Made by a program: the position numbers and the translations under genes. DNA of 64,000 nt, from contig CATIUR010000003.1 in assembly GCA_949592205.1 (NCBI GenBank), positions 164,847,759 through 164,911,758 of the forward strand. The letters are read 5' to 3'. Source of the stretch: Helichrysum umbraculigerum. Taxonomy: Eukaryota > Streptophyta > Magnoliopsida > Asterales > Asteraceae. The notes below the pieces were generated by a model. That model saw nothing but the letters and a program-made list of their open reading frames with translations, made no database searches and was not told where the DNA came from. Below are positions 1-13,267 of the stretch, one piece after another (position 1 is the stretch's first letter; each line of letters starts with the position of its first letter).

Positions 1-11
1 ATATAATTTAC

Positions 12-142
12 GGGAGTTGATAAATACAACAAATAAAAGTTATTCTTACACAACTGTACAACACTTATTGCATATAGTACAAGTATTAATTGCACAGTTT
101 TGATGTTTGAATCACTTTTATTTGATGTATTTATCAGCTCCC
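12..142. mobile_element. Mutator-type MITE, 131 bp
   Basis: Non-coding element with about 29-bp terminal inverted repeats starting GGGAGTTGATAAATAC at the left and ending GTATTTATCAGCTCCC at the right. It is flanked by an exact 9-bp direct repeat, ATAATTTAC, at 3-11 and 143-151. A 9-bp duplication is the hallmark of the Mutator superfamily. No coding capacity, so it would need a transposase supplied elsewhere. Confidence 0.85.
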
Positions 143-151
143 ATAATTTAC

Positions 152-570
152 ACTAACACACATCATCATCATCATCACTTTTCTACCCATACCTATTGCT
201 AATCACAAATTGGAACCATCTCAACTTTTAAACCTCTCTGACATTCCCAGCAACTACTTTGATTCTTTATAGTCTATTTCTAGACCATATTCACCAAACT
301 GCCTATTATCACTTATCTAAAGTTTTTTTTTTTTTTTTTAAATAACTTAGAAATAAAAGCTATGAAAAAAGATTTATTAAATGGATAATTGGGATGCTTA
401 TGTAAGATATTGAATGAAGATGTCATAGTAAAACATCATTATCGGTGCAGACGGTGCCCATTAATGTCGATCAATTTTTCAAATTCACCAATCACATCTT
501 TATGTCTATTTTAAGTCTCACAAATTTAAGTCTATCAATAATTTTCCCAACCAATATTAATTGCTGATCA
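152..570. other. Intergenic / possible LINE 5' leader
   Basis: No gene seen. It holds a CAT trinucleotide stretch near 160-178 and a T17 run at 323-339. Bases about 468-546 resemble the right half of the small MITE at 28076-28240, with shared wording such as AATCACATCTTT and AAGTCTATC. The true 5' end of the LINE that begins coding at 571 lies somewhere here but cannot be fixed. Confidence 0.5.
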
Positions 571-1458
571 ATGGAGCGCAACGGGAGACGAAGAGACCAA
601 CCACCGGAATTCAAAAAATTCGATCAGGATTGGAGATTCTGGCAAGAAGAACGAAGAGAAGAAAGAGAGGCCGAATGGACTAAGGTTACTAATCGAAGGA
701 ACAAGATTAAACAGGTGCAAAGAAGACATTTATCTGATGATCCATCTATAGTAACATACTTTGTCGGAAATCTTCTTGAAGATACCAGTGCTAATAGATT
801 GTGGAGATTATTTGAAGAAGTTGGAGATATTTGCGATTCTTTTGTGGCCAAGAAAAAACATAATAGGAAGTACACCTTTGGTTTTATTAAATTCAAAGGT
901 GTTAGTAATCCTATCTTGTTTGAAAAATCTTTAAAAGGCGTTAAATGGAATGGTGCTGTTCTCGAAGTCAATTTAGCAAGATTCAACCGTCAACATGAAC
1001 CTATAAACTATGGTAACACCCATCTGTGGTCCTCTAGAGTGCAACAGTCAGTAACACGTCCATACGTTCAGGATGCAAGTTTCATCAAGAGTAAAGGTTT
1101 GAATGGCAATGCTATCAATGGAATTAACGGTAGATCATACAAAGATGCTTGCATTGATTCATTAAGGAATCAGGAAAACAAAGTCATAACGGTAGAGAAG
1201 GTTAAAAATATGTATGTGGAACACTGTGTCGGCAAATCGGTTTTGGGCAAGATTATTAACCTGAAGTCTATCAACAACTTGAAAAGAAAAATGGTACAAG
1301 AGTGATATAGTAATTCTGCTATTTCCTACGTAGGAGGTCTGAACGTCTTAATAACTTTCAAAGATAATGGTACTGCAAATCGTTTCATTTGTGAAAAAGA
1401 TAGCATCTGGAAACAATGTCTATCTAGTGCAGTTATATGGAATGGTCAGGATGCTAAC
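571..1458 (+). pseudogene. LINE ORF1, 5' portion (RRM protein)
   Basis: Starts ATG at 571 with a basic, glutamate-rich leader. A canonical RRM follows at residues about 56-137, with RNP2-like YFVGNL and RNP1-like KYTFGFIKF. In LINEs this protein binds the element RNA to form the RNP. A TGA at 1303-1305 interrupts the frame. The same frame then continues (SYVGGLNVLITF, typical of the domain after the RRM in these ORF1 proteins) to 1458, where the LTR insertion begins. The reading resumes in frame at 21404, after the 5-bp duplication CTAAC. Confidence 0.85.
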
Positions 1459-2067
1459 TGTGACACCCCCAAATTTACTGTTGTGGAAGCGAGTTTTGGA
1501 TGCCACTAATCAATAATCAAATCACCAAAGTACAAGCAAACGACTCTACATGAGACGTTTATAATATATTACAAAAGTAGTACAATGTTTTAAAGTCATA
1601 AGTCAAACGTTTACAATATACTAGTGAGTTCGCAAAATGAGTTTCGAAGATTTTAATACATAACGTTTAACAAAATATAATGCAAGAAAATCTTCATATG
1701 TTTGTAAGCATGCGACTCGTACTAACTAGCGTATCCTGCGGACCATCCTACTGTTGAGCACCTGAGAATACAACACTAAAAAGGTCAGCTATAAAGCTGG
1801 TGAATCTCACAGGTTTAACATGAACATTGATGTGATCAATATGATTATCTGACGATAATAAAATGTTATAAATGAACAATGATTTAAGAAATTTACTCAA
1901 ACAATGATTTTTAACCAAATATGGTCACTAAACAATGATTTAAACCAACGCAGGTTTTTGAACAACATGAAATTAAACAAGGGTGAAACCAACGCAGGTT
2001 TCGTAACATTGAACAAACCAACGCAGGTTTTTGAACAATGTTCTATTATGATTTTGCATTGCACTAA

Positions 2068-4148
2068 TATAATACCCCAAAATTTACAACCGTTTTTTTT
2101 TTTTAACTCGGAAGCTCAAGTCCCTAAACATATATATACATAAAATGACATGTCGTCATCTTCCATTACCTAAGTTCTAAGTATTGATTATTAACGTTTA
2201 CAAAACAATCCTTTATATCCTGGGCATTATATAAACACACATTTTAACTGTATTAAATAAATCAGAGTAATCCTAGTCAAACATTCTTCAGTTACTCCTT
2301 GTCCCGCCCATAACTAGAGATATTAACCTGCAAGGAGTAAACAACGAGGGATTAGCACGAAGCTAAGTGAGTTAACTCATCACCAACAATACAACTTAGT
2401 TTAACACTATGAGTTCACCACATTTAACACTTTGACTCAACATCACCAGAGGATCGGTGGCCCTTGTGGCGCCCTCAGCCGCGGTGGCCCACCAAGCGAC
2501 ACTTACACCAACTGCAGGCCAATACAGTGGTTAACCGATAACTGTTTGTTACCTTTAGTTAACACAAGCCTTACTTACAACGAATGTTCACAACCCTTGT
2601 GTTGACTAACCTGTAACCACACAGTCCAACATAGTTGACCTCTATTAACACAGTTACCAATAGGTCACTTAACACTTAACACTTTAACACTTAACACAAT
2701 TCACAATTCAACTTAACACAGGAATAACACTTAACACTTGAAGTAACCACAATAGTGATCACTAAATTATAGTGAGAGATCAAAGTCCACTCACCTACTA
2801 CCATAATCGCCCACTCAGTAGTCTAATATCACTGAGTCTTCTCCATATCTGGAAATACAACAAAATACACAAGTCAGTTACTTGTATCAAATCTACATAA
2901 CATTACTCCAATAGATTTATATCAACAAACTCAATTCATGTGTATTATCACAATCATCACAAACATCAAGTTCATACTTCTTGAATTGCTTCTTAATCAT
3001 GATTAGATATCATGTTAACCACTTTTCAACTATATATCAATTTAGTTATCACTTGTAATAATTTCACATAATTCATTCCATTAATATGAATTATCACTAT
3101 TAACTTCCTTAGTTCACTTTCACCTAATAAATCATGATAATTATAATCAACTTATCACTTTAGTTCACATTAATCATTGTTAACTAACATAATCACACCA
3201 ATAACAAGATTAATAGCTTCCAAATTAACAATCCACTAAAACACTTCATGAACACTTAATCAAATTCTTCCATTTTAAGTTAGGGCTCATGTCATAATCA
3301 TGAATTAGGCACTAATTAACAACTATAACATAACCAAAATCTTTACTTCATGAATTATCAACTAAATCACAACTTTTATCATGAATTCACCATAATCTTT
3401 TCTCTCTAAGTTAGGGTTTTACTTATAATCAACTTATTTCTTATCAACTAGTGATAATATGATCATTACTAGCTTAAATTCAAGATTAATCATGCCAACT
3501 AAATCAAATATTCAAAACCCCAATTTCTAGGGTTAAAGAAATCACGGAATTAACACTTATAACATGCTTTGAATGATAATGAAATGATTAATCTATGTTA
3601 ATAAATCATAACTAACAACTATTGCACCAAATCAAACCCTAATTTCGGATTTACATCAAGAACACCCAAACCCCCAAATTCTAGGGTTCTTAAATCAAAG
3701 ATTAAGGACTTACAAGTTGATTAGGATGATTAGAAGATGATAATCCATGCATTTGAAGCTTGAATCCGAATTATGAAGCTCTAATTTTTATGATTTCTCC
3801 ATGTTTTTGGTTTTGGAATAAATGTGTGTGTGTATATGTTCATACGTATGTATGTATGTGTGTCTGGAGAAAAAACCGATCCATCCCATATAATATACCA
3901 TATAAGTGTTAATTTTCATTCCCCGTGTTTATTATTGTCTGGAACTTAAAAACCATTTGCGGGAAAATATAATTTTATTTTACCGTCAACTAAATAAATT
4001 TAAAACAAACAATATTTCACAAGCCACAATATTTCCTGAGGCTTATCGACCTATTAATTATACAATCAAACGAAATAACAATTTTAAATCGCATTTAAAA
4101 TTTACAGAAAATACCTATTACTTCTAGGCCCAATTTGAGGATGTTACA
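2068..4148 (-). repeat. Element A 3' LTR
   Basis: Read on the minus strand it begins TGTAACATCCTCAAATTGG and ends GGGGTATTATA. It is preceded by a polypurine tract, visible on the plus strand as CTCTCCCCCTTAAAGAG right after 4148. It contains a T-run, GT microsatellites near 3826-3860 and no palindrome array. Confidence 0.9.
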
Positions 4149-7100
4149 AATCTCTCCCCCTTAAAGAGATTTCGTCCTCGAAATCTAATCAACTTTGATT
4201 ATTCTAAAGTATTTAATTACTTGATAAATCTCATTCCTTAAATGAGATTCTACTAACACCACAATTTATTAATATTGCACTTTTCGTACTACTCCAACAT
4301 CGTAATTACTCATCACTATATTTATCTAAAGTGTGTACACAACTTAAATCACCTATGCATGACATGCTTATGCATACATTTCATCGACTCACACACGACT
4401 AGTGTGTATCTCAATTAGATTCACGAAAGCACATAAATTATGTCTCATACTCAATTTAACTTGCAATACTATACAACAAGTGTGATATTTATCACTTAAA
4501 ATAGTTACTCCCTTGAGCAACTCTTAATTATATGCACACAATTTAAATTCTATCTACATATACATATCCACATGTACATGTTTCTATTTCTTACCTTAAC
4601 ATATGATATGTATCTAAATCATATTTTCATGCATACTATGATCACTTAAGGAAATTATTCCCAAATAATCACTTTAAACAGGTAATCACTTGACGTAAGT
4701 GGATAACATCATCATGTACATAACATACTTTTAACACTAGAAACTAACGACGTGCTAGAATCTTTAAAATAGATATATGATTTATACCCCTTTTAACAGC
4801 ACAACAATGATTATGAAAATCACAATACACCTAACAACAATGAAATTTAAATTTCAATTCATAACTAGCATTTACGCTAGTACCACATATCACTACTGTA
4901 TTTGATAATCTTTTATTTAAAAGTATCTCAAACTCATATAACACTATTCACATATTAACAAGCAAAATACAAGTCAATTCTCATGGTTAAAACCATTATC
5001 ACTTAATCACCAAGTCACTTAGTACCAATTCAAATTGGATAATTACCAAGTTTTTCCATCAACGAGTACATTGCCATTCAAGCGCAAGTACCAATCCAAC
5101 AAAATGTGCTAACCACACACACATTTTTCAACAATATTTCATTAATCAATCATATTTCGTTGACTTCTCATTAGATTATTTCACATTCCCATCATTTCTA
5201 TACGCAACCTATCATTTCACTTTGATATTATGCATATAATAACAATCAAATTTCACACAATTCTCAATTAACGATAATATAACTATCAATCAAAAGACTC
5301 TCTATATATAAATATTTATATATTTCTGTTATTAATAGTAACTCATTAATACAATAATTTAATACTTTACTATCATTTCATTCTAGTCTTCTCAGACTCT
5401 CTCACTCATACGTCCACATCGAAAACTTACTAATTTTTAAAGTCACATTAATTTCTCTGGTACTTGGTAGCCTCAATACTCCATGTGAAATGGCATAATA
5501 TAAATACGTTGGCCAGACGTCGTCATATTATGTCAGTCACACTTAATTCTCAGGCCACTTCATACCATTGATCTCTAAAATAATTAACTTTTACTCTCAC
5601 ATAATTCACAATGTTGAAATCAACAATTATCACACATATAATAGCACTTAAAATAGATTTATGACCAAGTGTTAACTTGTTACTATTTTCATTTATCACT
5701 TGAATGTGAAACTACTCACAAATTAAGTAAACATAACAATTCAATCGTCTAACACATTCCTCATTATCTCATTAACACATGTGTAAGTTTTAACACAACT
5801 AAATCAATTTAACATCCTCTCTACACGATTCAATATCAATCACTTAACACTTTAATTATCAAGTATAATACTCTATATAACATTTAACACTAAGTACCTT
5901 GTTAAAATACCAGGTCATATTCCACATATATTCATCAATATATAATTTCTAAGTTGATTAATAAATAACCTTCCATATTTAGTTATCAAGCAATAGTAAG
6001 TTCCTATAATACTCTGCAACTCTTACAATTACTTATTCAATCAAATAAAGTATTTCACCTCATGTAATTAACCTGATTACATAATCAATATTTATTTACC
6101 CTAACAAGTAACAATCAACAATACCCTTACTGATATACTATGCTGTTAGTTAAACTGCCTATAAACAACTCCTACACAAAAAAACATATAGACCTCTTAA
6201 AACAACTTTTAATATTGCATATAGTCACAGGAATGATCTCTGGGCTCAAAGAAACAAAAGCCCAATACAATTCATAAGCTAAAAGTCCGAAATAATGTCC
6301 GAAAAACAATAAAACGCGATTTTCGGGCCCCAAACGACCCCGAAGTGCCGAAAACTGACAGGGCTCATGGCAAGCGATGAGCTTTGACCGTTGAGCCATT
6401 TTTGAGTGGACATGAAAATTTCGTCTTAATCGGACACCGAAATTTTCTAAAAATTTTCTACGTCAAGTATTACGTCGAACGTCGCAAGAATTTTTTTTTT
6501 TTTTTTTTTTTTTTTACTAACGCGATCCGGGAAACAGGTCAGGATCGCGTTCCCTAGTGTAAAATATTCTGTAACCAAATTAGGCATACAAACGCGATCT
6601 GGAGAAGTGAGCGGGATCGCGTTCCCAAGAGAAAACGCACCTGAACACGAATTACACACACAAACGCGATCCTGGAAAATGGCTGGGATCGCGTTCCCAA
6701 GCATAAAAATAATCTGAGACAAAATAACACGTACGAACGCGATCCAGAAGAACTTGTTGGGATCGCGTTCCCAAGCAGAAATCTGAAGTTCAGAAAAATC
6801 ATATATTTTTTTTTTTGCCAATTTCAAACGCGTATAACTTTTTAATCGTTTAGAGTTAGACTCTAAAATTTTGCAGGCACGTCCACTATGCCAAAATGAA
6901 ACTTTCCCTTTTTACACTTTTTCAATTTACACGTTTTACGAGAAAACGGACGTACGACTCATTTTTGACCATTTTCGACCATTTTGGTTGACACGCTATA
7001 TTTCAAACGACTTGGTTTCTGACTTCCACCTTTTACCAACATGTTTCTATATACATTAGTGACGTGTGGGCATATTCGTCACCTACAAACACTCATTCTA

Positions 7101-8335
7101 CATTGTTTTGACACGTTGACCCGTTTAGGGGTCCAAATGGACATTTTTCCCAATTTCATTCATAATGACCACATTAATACTTTTAATCCACATTTTATCT
7201 ATACTTATGACTGTAAGTCATTTAAAAAGTCATCATACACAAACCACATCAAGTTTTAACCGTTTTATCACTAAGTGACCCATTTGGGCACTTAAATGAC
7301 CCGTTTGGGTTTATGAACATATAATCACTATTCTATTACCCATTCCACATAACTTTGACTATTCCAAGTCAAACTAACCCACTTTCATCATTAGTTTCAT
7401 ATTATCACCCTAAAACATCAAGTTCACAAAATTTCACCATATATACATCAATTTCAACATATAATTTCAAATTTGACTTTTCACAACTTGTCATCGCACC
7501 TTTAGACTCATTGACCGCTTTGACTTTCTTACTACACTATTAGTAATACAAAGATCATAATTCACCCTAATCATGATCAATGCTAAACATTTAGACATCT
7601 AGTCACATTCCTCACTTCATAGCATGGCATAGCATGGCAATTATCAAGTTTGACACAATTACATTCAACATTGACCTTTCCAAGTCAATAGCATATATTT
7701 CAACAACTAGACACATTCTAAGTCACACAACAATACAACTCCAAACTTATAAATGGATACACCCGCAACCTATTGATTTCATCATAGTGTGTCACATCAA
7801 TTAGATTATCATTTATCAATTATTTCCCTAGCAAGGATATATAATCACACCTTGCATATATACTTAATTCCACATAACACAACTGTTACACCCTATTCAC
7901 CAATGTATCTTCACACCGTTTTTAACACTTTTCTGAAATTACTATTTCCGTCTTAATTACCTATTAATATCTCTATCACCTTATTAACACGTAATAATCA
8001 TTAAAATTTCAATTTACTTTACTAACAATCATAATATAGTAAAGTAAAACAATTAAAATTTATTGAAATTCACCAAGTTTATCAGAAATTACCTAGCACT
8101 TCTAGGCCCACGAGTGTTGAGGATTGAGAATACCAATCAGTTCCTCATGATCCTCCGTCTCTGCACTCAAAACAACAATCTGACATCTTGTTATAGATTA
8201 GTTCACATTTAACAACAACTTGCTCATACAACCACTAATCCCACACTTCGAAATGTTTGACCACTATCACTAGGCTTGGGATTGAACAATCCAACCATTG
8301 TTCAATTCGCCCAAACCTATGCTCTGATACCAACT
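4149..8335 (-). other. Element A internal region, non-coding
   Basis: No reading frame resembling gag or pol. Next to the primer-binding site (about 8090-8200) is a leader block whose minus strand contains GCAGAGACGGAGGA and CAACACTCGTGGGC; the same block follows the primer-binding site of element C. Around 6230-6430 the minus strand matches part of element C's LTR (shared CAGTTTT, TTCGGGGTCGTTT and CCGAAAAT/TCGAAAAT), immediately downstream of the palindrome array at 6519-6769. The rest is AT-rich with no feature I can name. Confidence 0.75.
6519..6769. repeat. Four-unit palindrome array in element A
   Basis: Units at 6519-6551, 6591-6623, 6663-6695 and 6736-6769. Each has arms AACGCGATCC and GGATCGCGTT (one arm base differs in unit 2) around a 13-14-nt loop of variable sequence. 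Unit starts are 72, 72 and 73 bp apart. The spacers are also related to those in element B (for example ATTCTGTAACC). See the arrays in elements B and C. Confidence 0.9.
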
Positions 8336-10416
8336 TATAATACCCCAAAATTTACAACCGTTTTTTTTTTTTAACTCGGAAGCTCAAGTCCCTAAACATA
8401 TATATACATAAAATGACATGTCGTCATCTTCCATTACCTAAGTTCTAAGTATTGATTATTAACGTTTACAAAACAATCCTTTATATCCTGGGCATTATAT
8501 AAACACACATTTTAACTGTATTAAATAAATCAGAGTAATCCTAGTCAAACATTCTTCAGTTACTCCTTGTCCCGCCCATAACTAGAGATATTAACCTGCA
8601 AGGAGTAAACAACGAGGGATTAGCACGAAGCTAAGTGAGTTAACTCATCACCAACAATACAACTTAGTTTAACATTATGAGTTCACCACATTTAACACTT
8701 TGACTCAACATCACCAGAGGATCGGTGGCCCTTGTGGCGCCCTCAGCCGCGGTGGCCCACCAAGCGACACTTACACCAACTGCAGGCCAATACAGTGGTT
8801 AACCGATAACTGTTTGTTACCTTTAGTCAACACAAGCCTTACTTACAACGAATGTTCACAACCCTTGTGTTGACTAACCTGTAACCACACAGTCCAACAT
8901 AGTTGACCTCTATTAACACAGTTACCAATAGGTCACTTAACACTTAACACTTTAACACTTAACACAATTCACAATTCAACTTAACACAGGAATAACACTT
9001 AACACTTGAAGTAACCACAATAGTGATCACTAAATTATAGTGAGAGATCAAAGTCCACTCACCTACTACCATAATCGCCCACTCAGTAGTCTAATATCAC
9101 TGAGTCTTCTCCATATCTGGAAATACAACAAAATACACAAGTCAGTTACTTGTATCAAATCTACATAACATTACTCCAATAGATTTATATCAACAAACTC
9201 AATTCATGTGTATTATCACAATCATCACAAACATCAAGTTCATACTTCTTGAATTGCTTCTTAATCATGATTAGATATCATGTTAACCACTTTTCAACTA
9301 TATATCAATTTAGTTATCACTTGTAATAATTTCACATAATTCATTCCATTAATATGAATTATCACTATTAACTTCCTTAGTTCACTTTCACCTAATAAAT
9401 CATGATAATTATAATCAACTTATCACTTTAGTTCACATTAATCATTGTTAACTAACATAATCACACCAATAACAAGATTAATAGCTTCCAAATTAACAAT
9501 CCACTAAAACACTTCATGAACACTTAATCAAATTCTTCCATTTTAAGTTAGGGCTCATGTCATAATCATGAATTAGGCACTAATTAACAACTATAACACA
9601 ACCAAAATCTTTACTTCATGAATTATCAACTAAATCACAACTTTTATCATGAATTCACCATAATCTTTTCTCTCTAAGTTAGGGTTTTACTTATAATCAA
9701 CTTATTTCTTATCAACTAGTGATAATATGATCATTACTAGCTTAAATTCAAGATTAATCATGCCAACTAAATCAAATATTCAAAACCCCAATTTCTAGGG
9801 TTAAAGAAATCACGGAATTAACACTTATAACATGCTTTGAATGATAATGAAATGATTAATCTATGTTAATAAATCATAACTAACAACTATTGCACCAAAT
9901 CAAACCCTAATTTCGGATTTACATCAAGAACACCCAAACCCCCAAATTCTAGGGTTCTTAAATCAAAGATTAAGGACTTACAAGTTGATTAGGATGATTA
10001 GAAGATGATAATCCATGCATTTGAAGCTTGAATCCGAATTATGAAGCTCTAATTTTTATGATTTCTCCATGTTTTTGGTTTTGGAATAAATGTGTGTGTG
10101 TATATGTTCATACGTATGTATGTATGTGTGTCTGGAGAAAAAACCGATCCATCCCATATAATATACCATATAAGTGTTAATTTTCATTCCCCGTGTTTAT
10201 TATTGTCTGGAACTTAAAAACCATTTGCGGGAAAATATAATTTTATTTTACCGTCAACTAAATAAATTTAAAACAAACAATATTTCACAAGCCACAATAT
10301 TTCCTGAGGCTTATCGACCTATTAATTATACAATCAAACGAAATAACAATTTTAAATCGCATTTAAAATTTACAGAAAATACCTATTACTTCTAGGCCCA
10401 ATTTGAGGATGTTACA
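8336..10416 (-). repeat. Element A 5' LTR
   Basis: Same length (2,081 bp) and nearly the same sequence as 2068-4148. On the minus strand it is followed directly by AAGTTGGTATCAGAGC, the tRNA-Met primer-binding site (8321-8332 on the plus strand). The short reading frame at 10174-10395 is LTR sequence and not a gene. Confidence 0.9.
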
Positions 10417-11361
10417 ACTAAGCTATGGTTCAAGGCCTAACCCGATTTTCTGCCTCCCGAACGGTGTCAACACCCATAACAATTACTAAAATGCCCGTTT
10501 TTAACTTGGTTGTAGCTAGCAACCCGGACGGGGACGTCACTCCCATGATAGATCTATCTTTTAGTAACCGCGCCTTATTAAGTTAATGAACCATACATGA
10601 TGAGGACTTCCCCGAATTAAAACACTTGTGCAATACTCGAACAATGAAAATCAAGACCAAATAATGGTAGCCAAACAATGTAACTAATATAGTTGACTGA
10701 ATTAAATAATCATTTAATTTCATATTTTAATAATCAAATTAACTAATCAAATAACATATGATCACGAAAACAAGTAAGAATTGTATCTCACCCCAATATT
10801 TAAAAACAGTAAAAATGGGGCTGTGAGACTCACATGAGTCACCGAGCAATGATTATCCGATAAGGAATGAATAGCCCGAAACCTTCAAATACCCTAGGCA
10901 TATAAGGTTATACATATGAGTGAATGTCTTAATTAGATCATTCCCGATATGTGTCCACTCAACTATTAAATGTCCGATATTTTCTGATTGTATGTTTTTG
11001 AAACCGATTAAATTTGTATTTTATAAAAGTGTACGGCCCGTTGGTGACGATCCATGATAATAATTTAAGTATTATTATGTATTCCATTGTATACTTATAA
11101 AGTATGTTCCATATTTTATTATCCGTGGTATATGTTGAAACCATTATCCGTATATTCCGTGCATTTAAAATGTATACTTATCAAAGTATAGATATATGAG
11201 TATAACTTGTTTATCCGTATATTGTACCGTATATATATATATATATATATTGTCATTTTTATCCGGGTTCCACATTAAAATTACCAAAGTTCATTTCGAG
11301 TTAAATTCCTTAACACTTTTTCAAATAGTTTTGTGTTTATCGTTTTGAGGTTCATTTTTGT

Positions 11362-13255
11362 TATAACACCACAATATTTAAAGATACAATTTTTTTTTTT
11401 TTTTTTTATAAATCGGAAGCGATTAAATACAAATCATGCATTATAGATTGCGTATGACATAGTTCCCAAAACACAATCTATGCCTGCATGATAAGTTAAT
11501 ACAATAACCACATCAGTTACAACATTAAGTTAGGTGTTATTTAAATTCCAAAACATAAGTTTATAATCGACTACATGTCGTATAGTCAGAGTATGCAGCC
11601 AAACATTCTTCAAACTAACTTCTTGCCCACCCACATCAAAAGTAATCTGCAAGAAGTGAGGAGAGGGATTAGCACGAAGCTAAGTGAATAGATCACAACT
11701 ATCAGTCTAAACTAGCATAGCAATTGATCACCACAAAGCATTATAACAAATACATCAAAGAGGATCGGTGGTCCTTGAGGTACCCTCATGCCGCGGTGGT
11801 TCCCCAAGTAACACTTATAACCACTGAAGGCCAAACAGTGGTCTTACCGATAGTTTAGTACCATTACTACATACGACATGATTTCAATAAACAACACATG
11901 TACAAAGTCATCATGTCGTCCAAAGTAACAGTATCCAAACCCAATTTCATATTGACCCCTGACAAGATAGCACATTCCATAATCATCATGGCAATATGCA
12001 ATTTATACAATGTATAACAGTAGAACATGTTTACCCGTTGTAACCATATTGTTACAACTAATTCAGACTAAACGTCAATGATCCACTCACCCTTACAGAC
12101 AACGTCTCCACTCAGAGATCTAGTCTCACTGAGTCTTCGCTTTATCTGAAAATATGACCAACCCGAATTAGTCTTTTCTTCAAGTTCATTACAATATAAT
12201 CATATATATAGTGTCAACTAAGAACATCTACTATACTATTAATACAAAGCAATTAACAAGAATGCACAAGTCACAAGTTATCAAATTTGTCATTTTTCAA
12301 TATACAAACGCGATCCTGAAATAGGGTGCTGGATCGCGTTCCCTAGTTCTAAATTATTCTGTAACCGTTTTACACTACCAAACGCGATCCTGAAGATGTG
12401 CCGGGATCGCGTTCCAAAGAACAAACTCAACTCAACACGGATTTACACTAACTAACGCGATCCGGACTTAAGGGGCGGGATCGCGTTTCAAAGAAGGATT
12501 CAGGTCGGAGACAAATTTACACTATGGAACGCGATCCTGGCCTGATGCCTGGATCGCGTTTGTCACCTTTCCAGCGACAAAACCCAGGTTCAAGAACACT
12601 TTAGCTCGACCTAATTCTTAATTTCACCAAATAAAAGATGTAATACACAAATATTGACATACAACAACTTCAAAGATCATCATGTAACATGTTATAACAA
12701 CAAATAACTATCATCAAACTCAAATCCATGCTTGATCACACCTTTACCCTAATTACTTCAAACCCTAATTCATAAACATATATTCAAAGTAATTCAAACT
12801 TACAATCGAGGTAATAGCAAGGTAAATGATGATGATGATAAGTGTTAACCACAAATCCAAGCTTTAATCGATTTCCCAAGGTTTTCTCCTTTGATTTCTC
12901 TCAAACTTAATGTATGTGTGTGTGTGTGTTATTCTTGGGAAGTTGTAATAAATTGGGGAGGGGAAAATGAGCCGATCCATCCCCAAAGTTGGGTATGAGT
13001 GTTCCAAATTATATCCGTTCTAAACCTATTGTCTGGAACCTAAAACCCGTTTGCGTGAAAATATATTTTATTATACCGTCAACTAAATTTATTTAAAACA
13101 AGTAATAATTCATGTGTCACAATAAGTCATTTGATCACTGGACATATTTATTTCAATTAGCCAAATAATACTAATTATTTCTAAACTAAATTAAATAATC
13201 AAATGAATTAAATACATTACCAAATTTCTCCTAGGCCGGTAATGAGGATGTTACA
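11362..13255 (-). repeat. Element B 3' LTR
   Basis: Minus-strand start TGTAACATCCTCATTACC, end TTGTGGTGTTATA. It contains the four-unit palindrome array, a (TG)n tract near 12913-12929 and a long T-run near its right-hand (transcript 3') end. Its partner at 18148 differs by a few substitutions and one T in the homopolymer. Confidence 0.9.
12307..12560. repeat. Four-unit palindrome array in B 3' LTR
   Basis: Units at 12307-12340, 12381-12413, 12454-12487 and 12528-12560, with start-to-start spacing of 74, 73 and 74 bp. Arms are AACGCGATCC / GGATCGCGTT in every unit and loops are 13-14 nt with unrelated sequences. In element orientation the array begins about 695 bp into the LTR. Confidence 0.9.
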
Positions 13256-13267
13256 AATCTTCCCTCC

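Larger units (their letters stand above)
2068..10416 (-). mobile_element. LTR retrotransposon A, non-coding (LARD-like), 8,349 bp
   Basis: Two 2,081-bp LTRs flank a 4,187-bp internal region without coding potential. An exact 5-bp duplication, ACTAA, lies at 2063-2067 and 10417-10421. The primer-binding site (complement of initiator tRNA-Met) is at 8321-8332 and the polypurine region is just inside 4149. By eye the LTRs differ at only about three positions (for example near 2408/8676, 2558/8826 and 3330/9598), so insertion was very recent. It must have been mobilised by proteins from another element. Confidence 0.9.

Noticed and set aside
305..317. ATTATCACTTATC here and at 26504-26516 as the LINE's target-site duplication
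   Set aside because: The right copy is about 15 bp beyond the poly(A) end and the left one is far upstream of ORF1 with an unrelated T-run after it. The surrounding 3' flank contains several loose repeats of this AT-rich word, so chance is likely.
3906..4127. 73-codon frame repeated at 10174-10395
   Set aside because: Both copies lie at the same place in the two LTRs of element A; repetition reflects the LTR pair and not a gene.
10422..11361. Internal region of a fourth coding retrotransposon between A and B
   Set aside because: No primer site, no gag/pol words; the piece fits as the middle of solo LTR D.
12307..12560. CRISPR-like array reading of the regularly spaced palindromes
   Set aside because: Units are palindromes with variable loops and related spacers inside LTRs of a plant retrotransposon; no cas genes, and spacing and context are eukaryotic.
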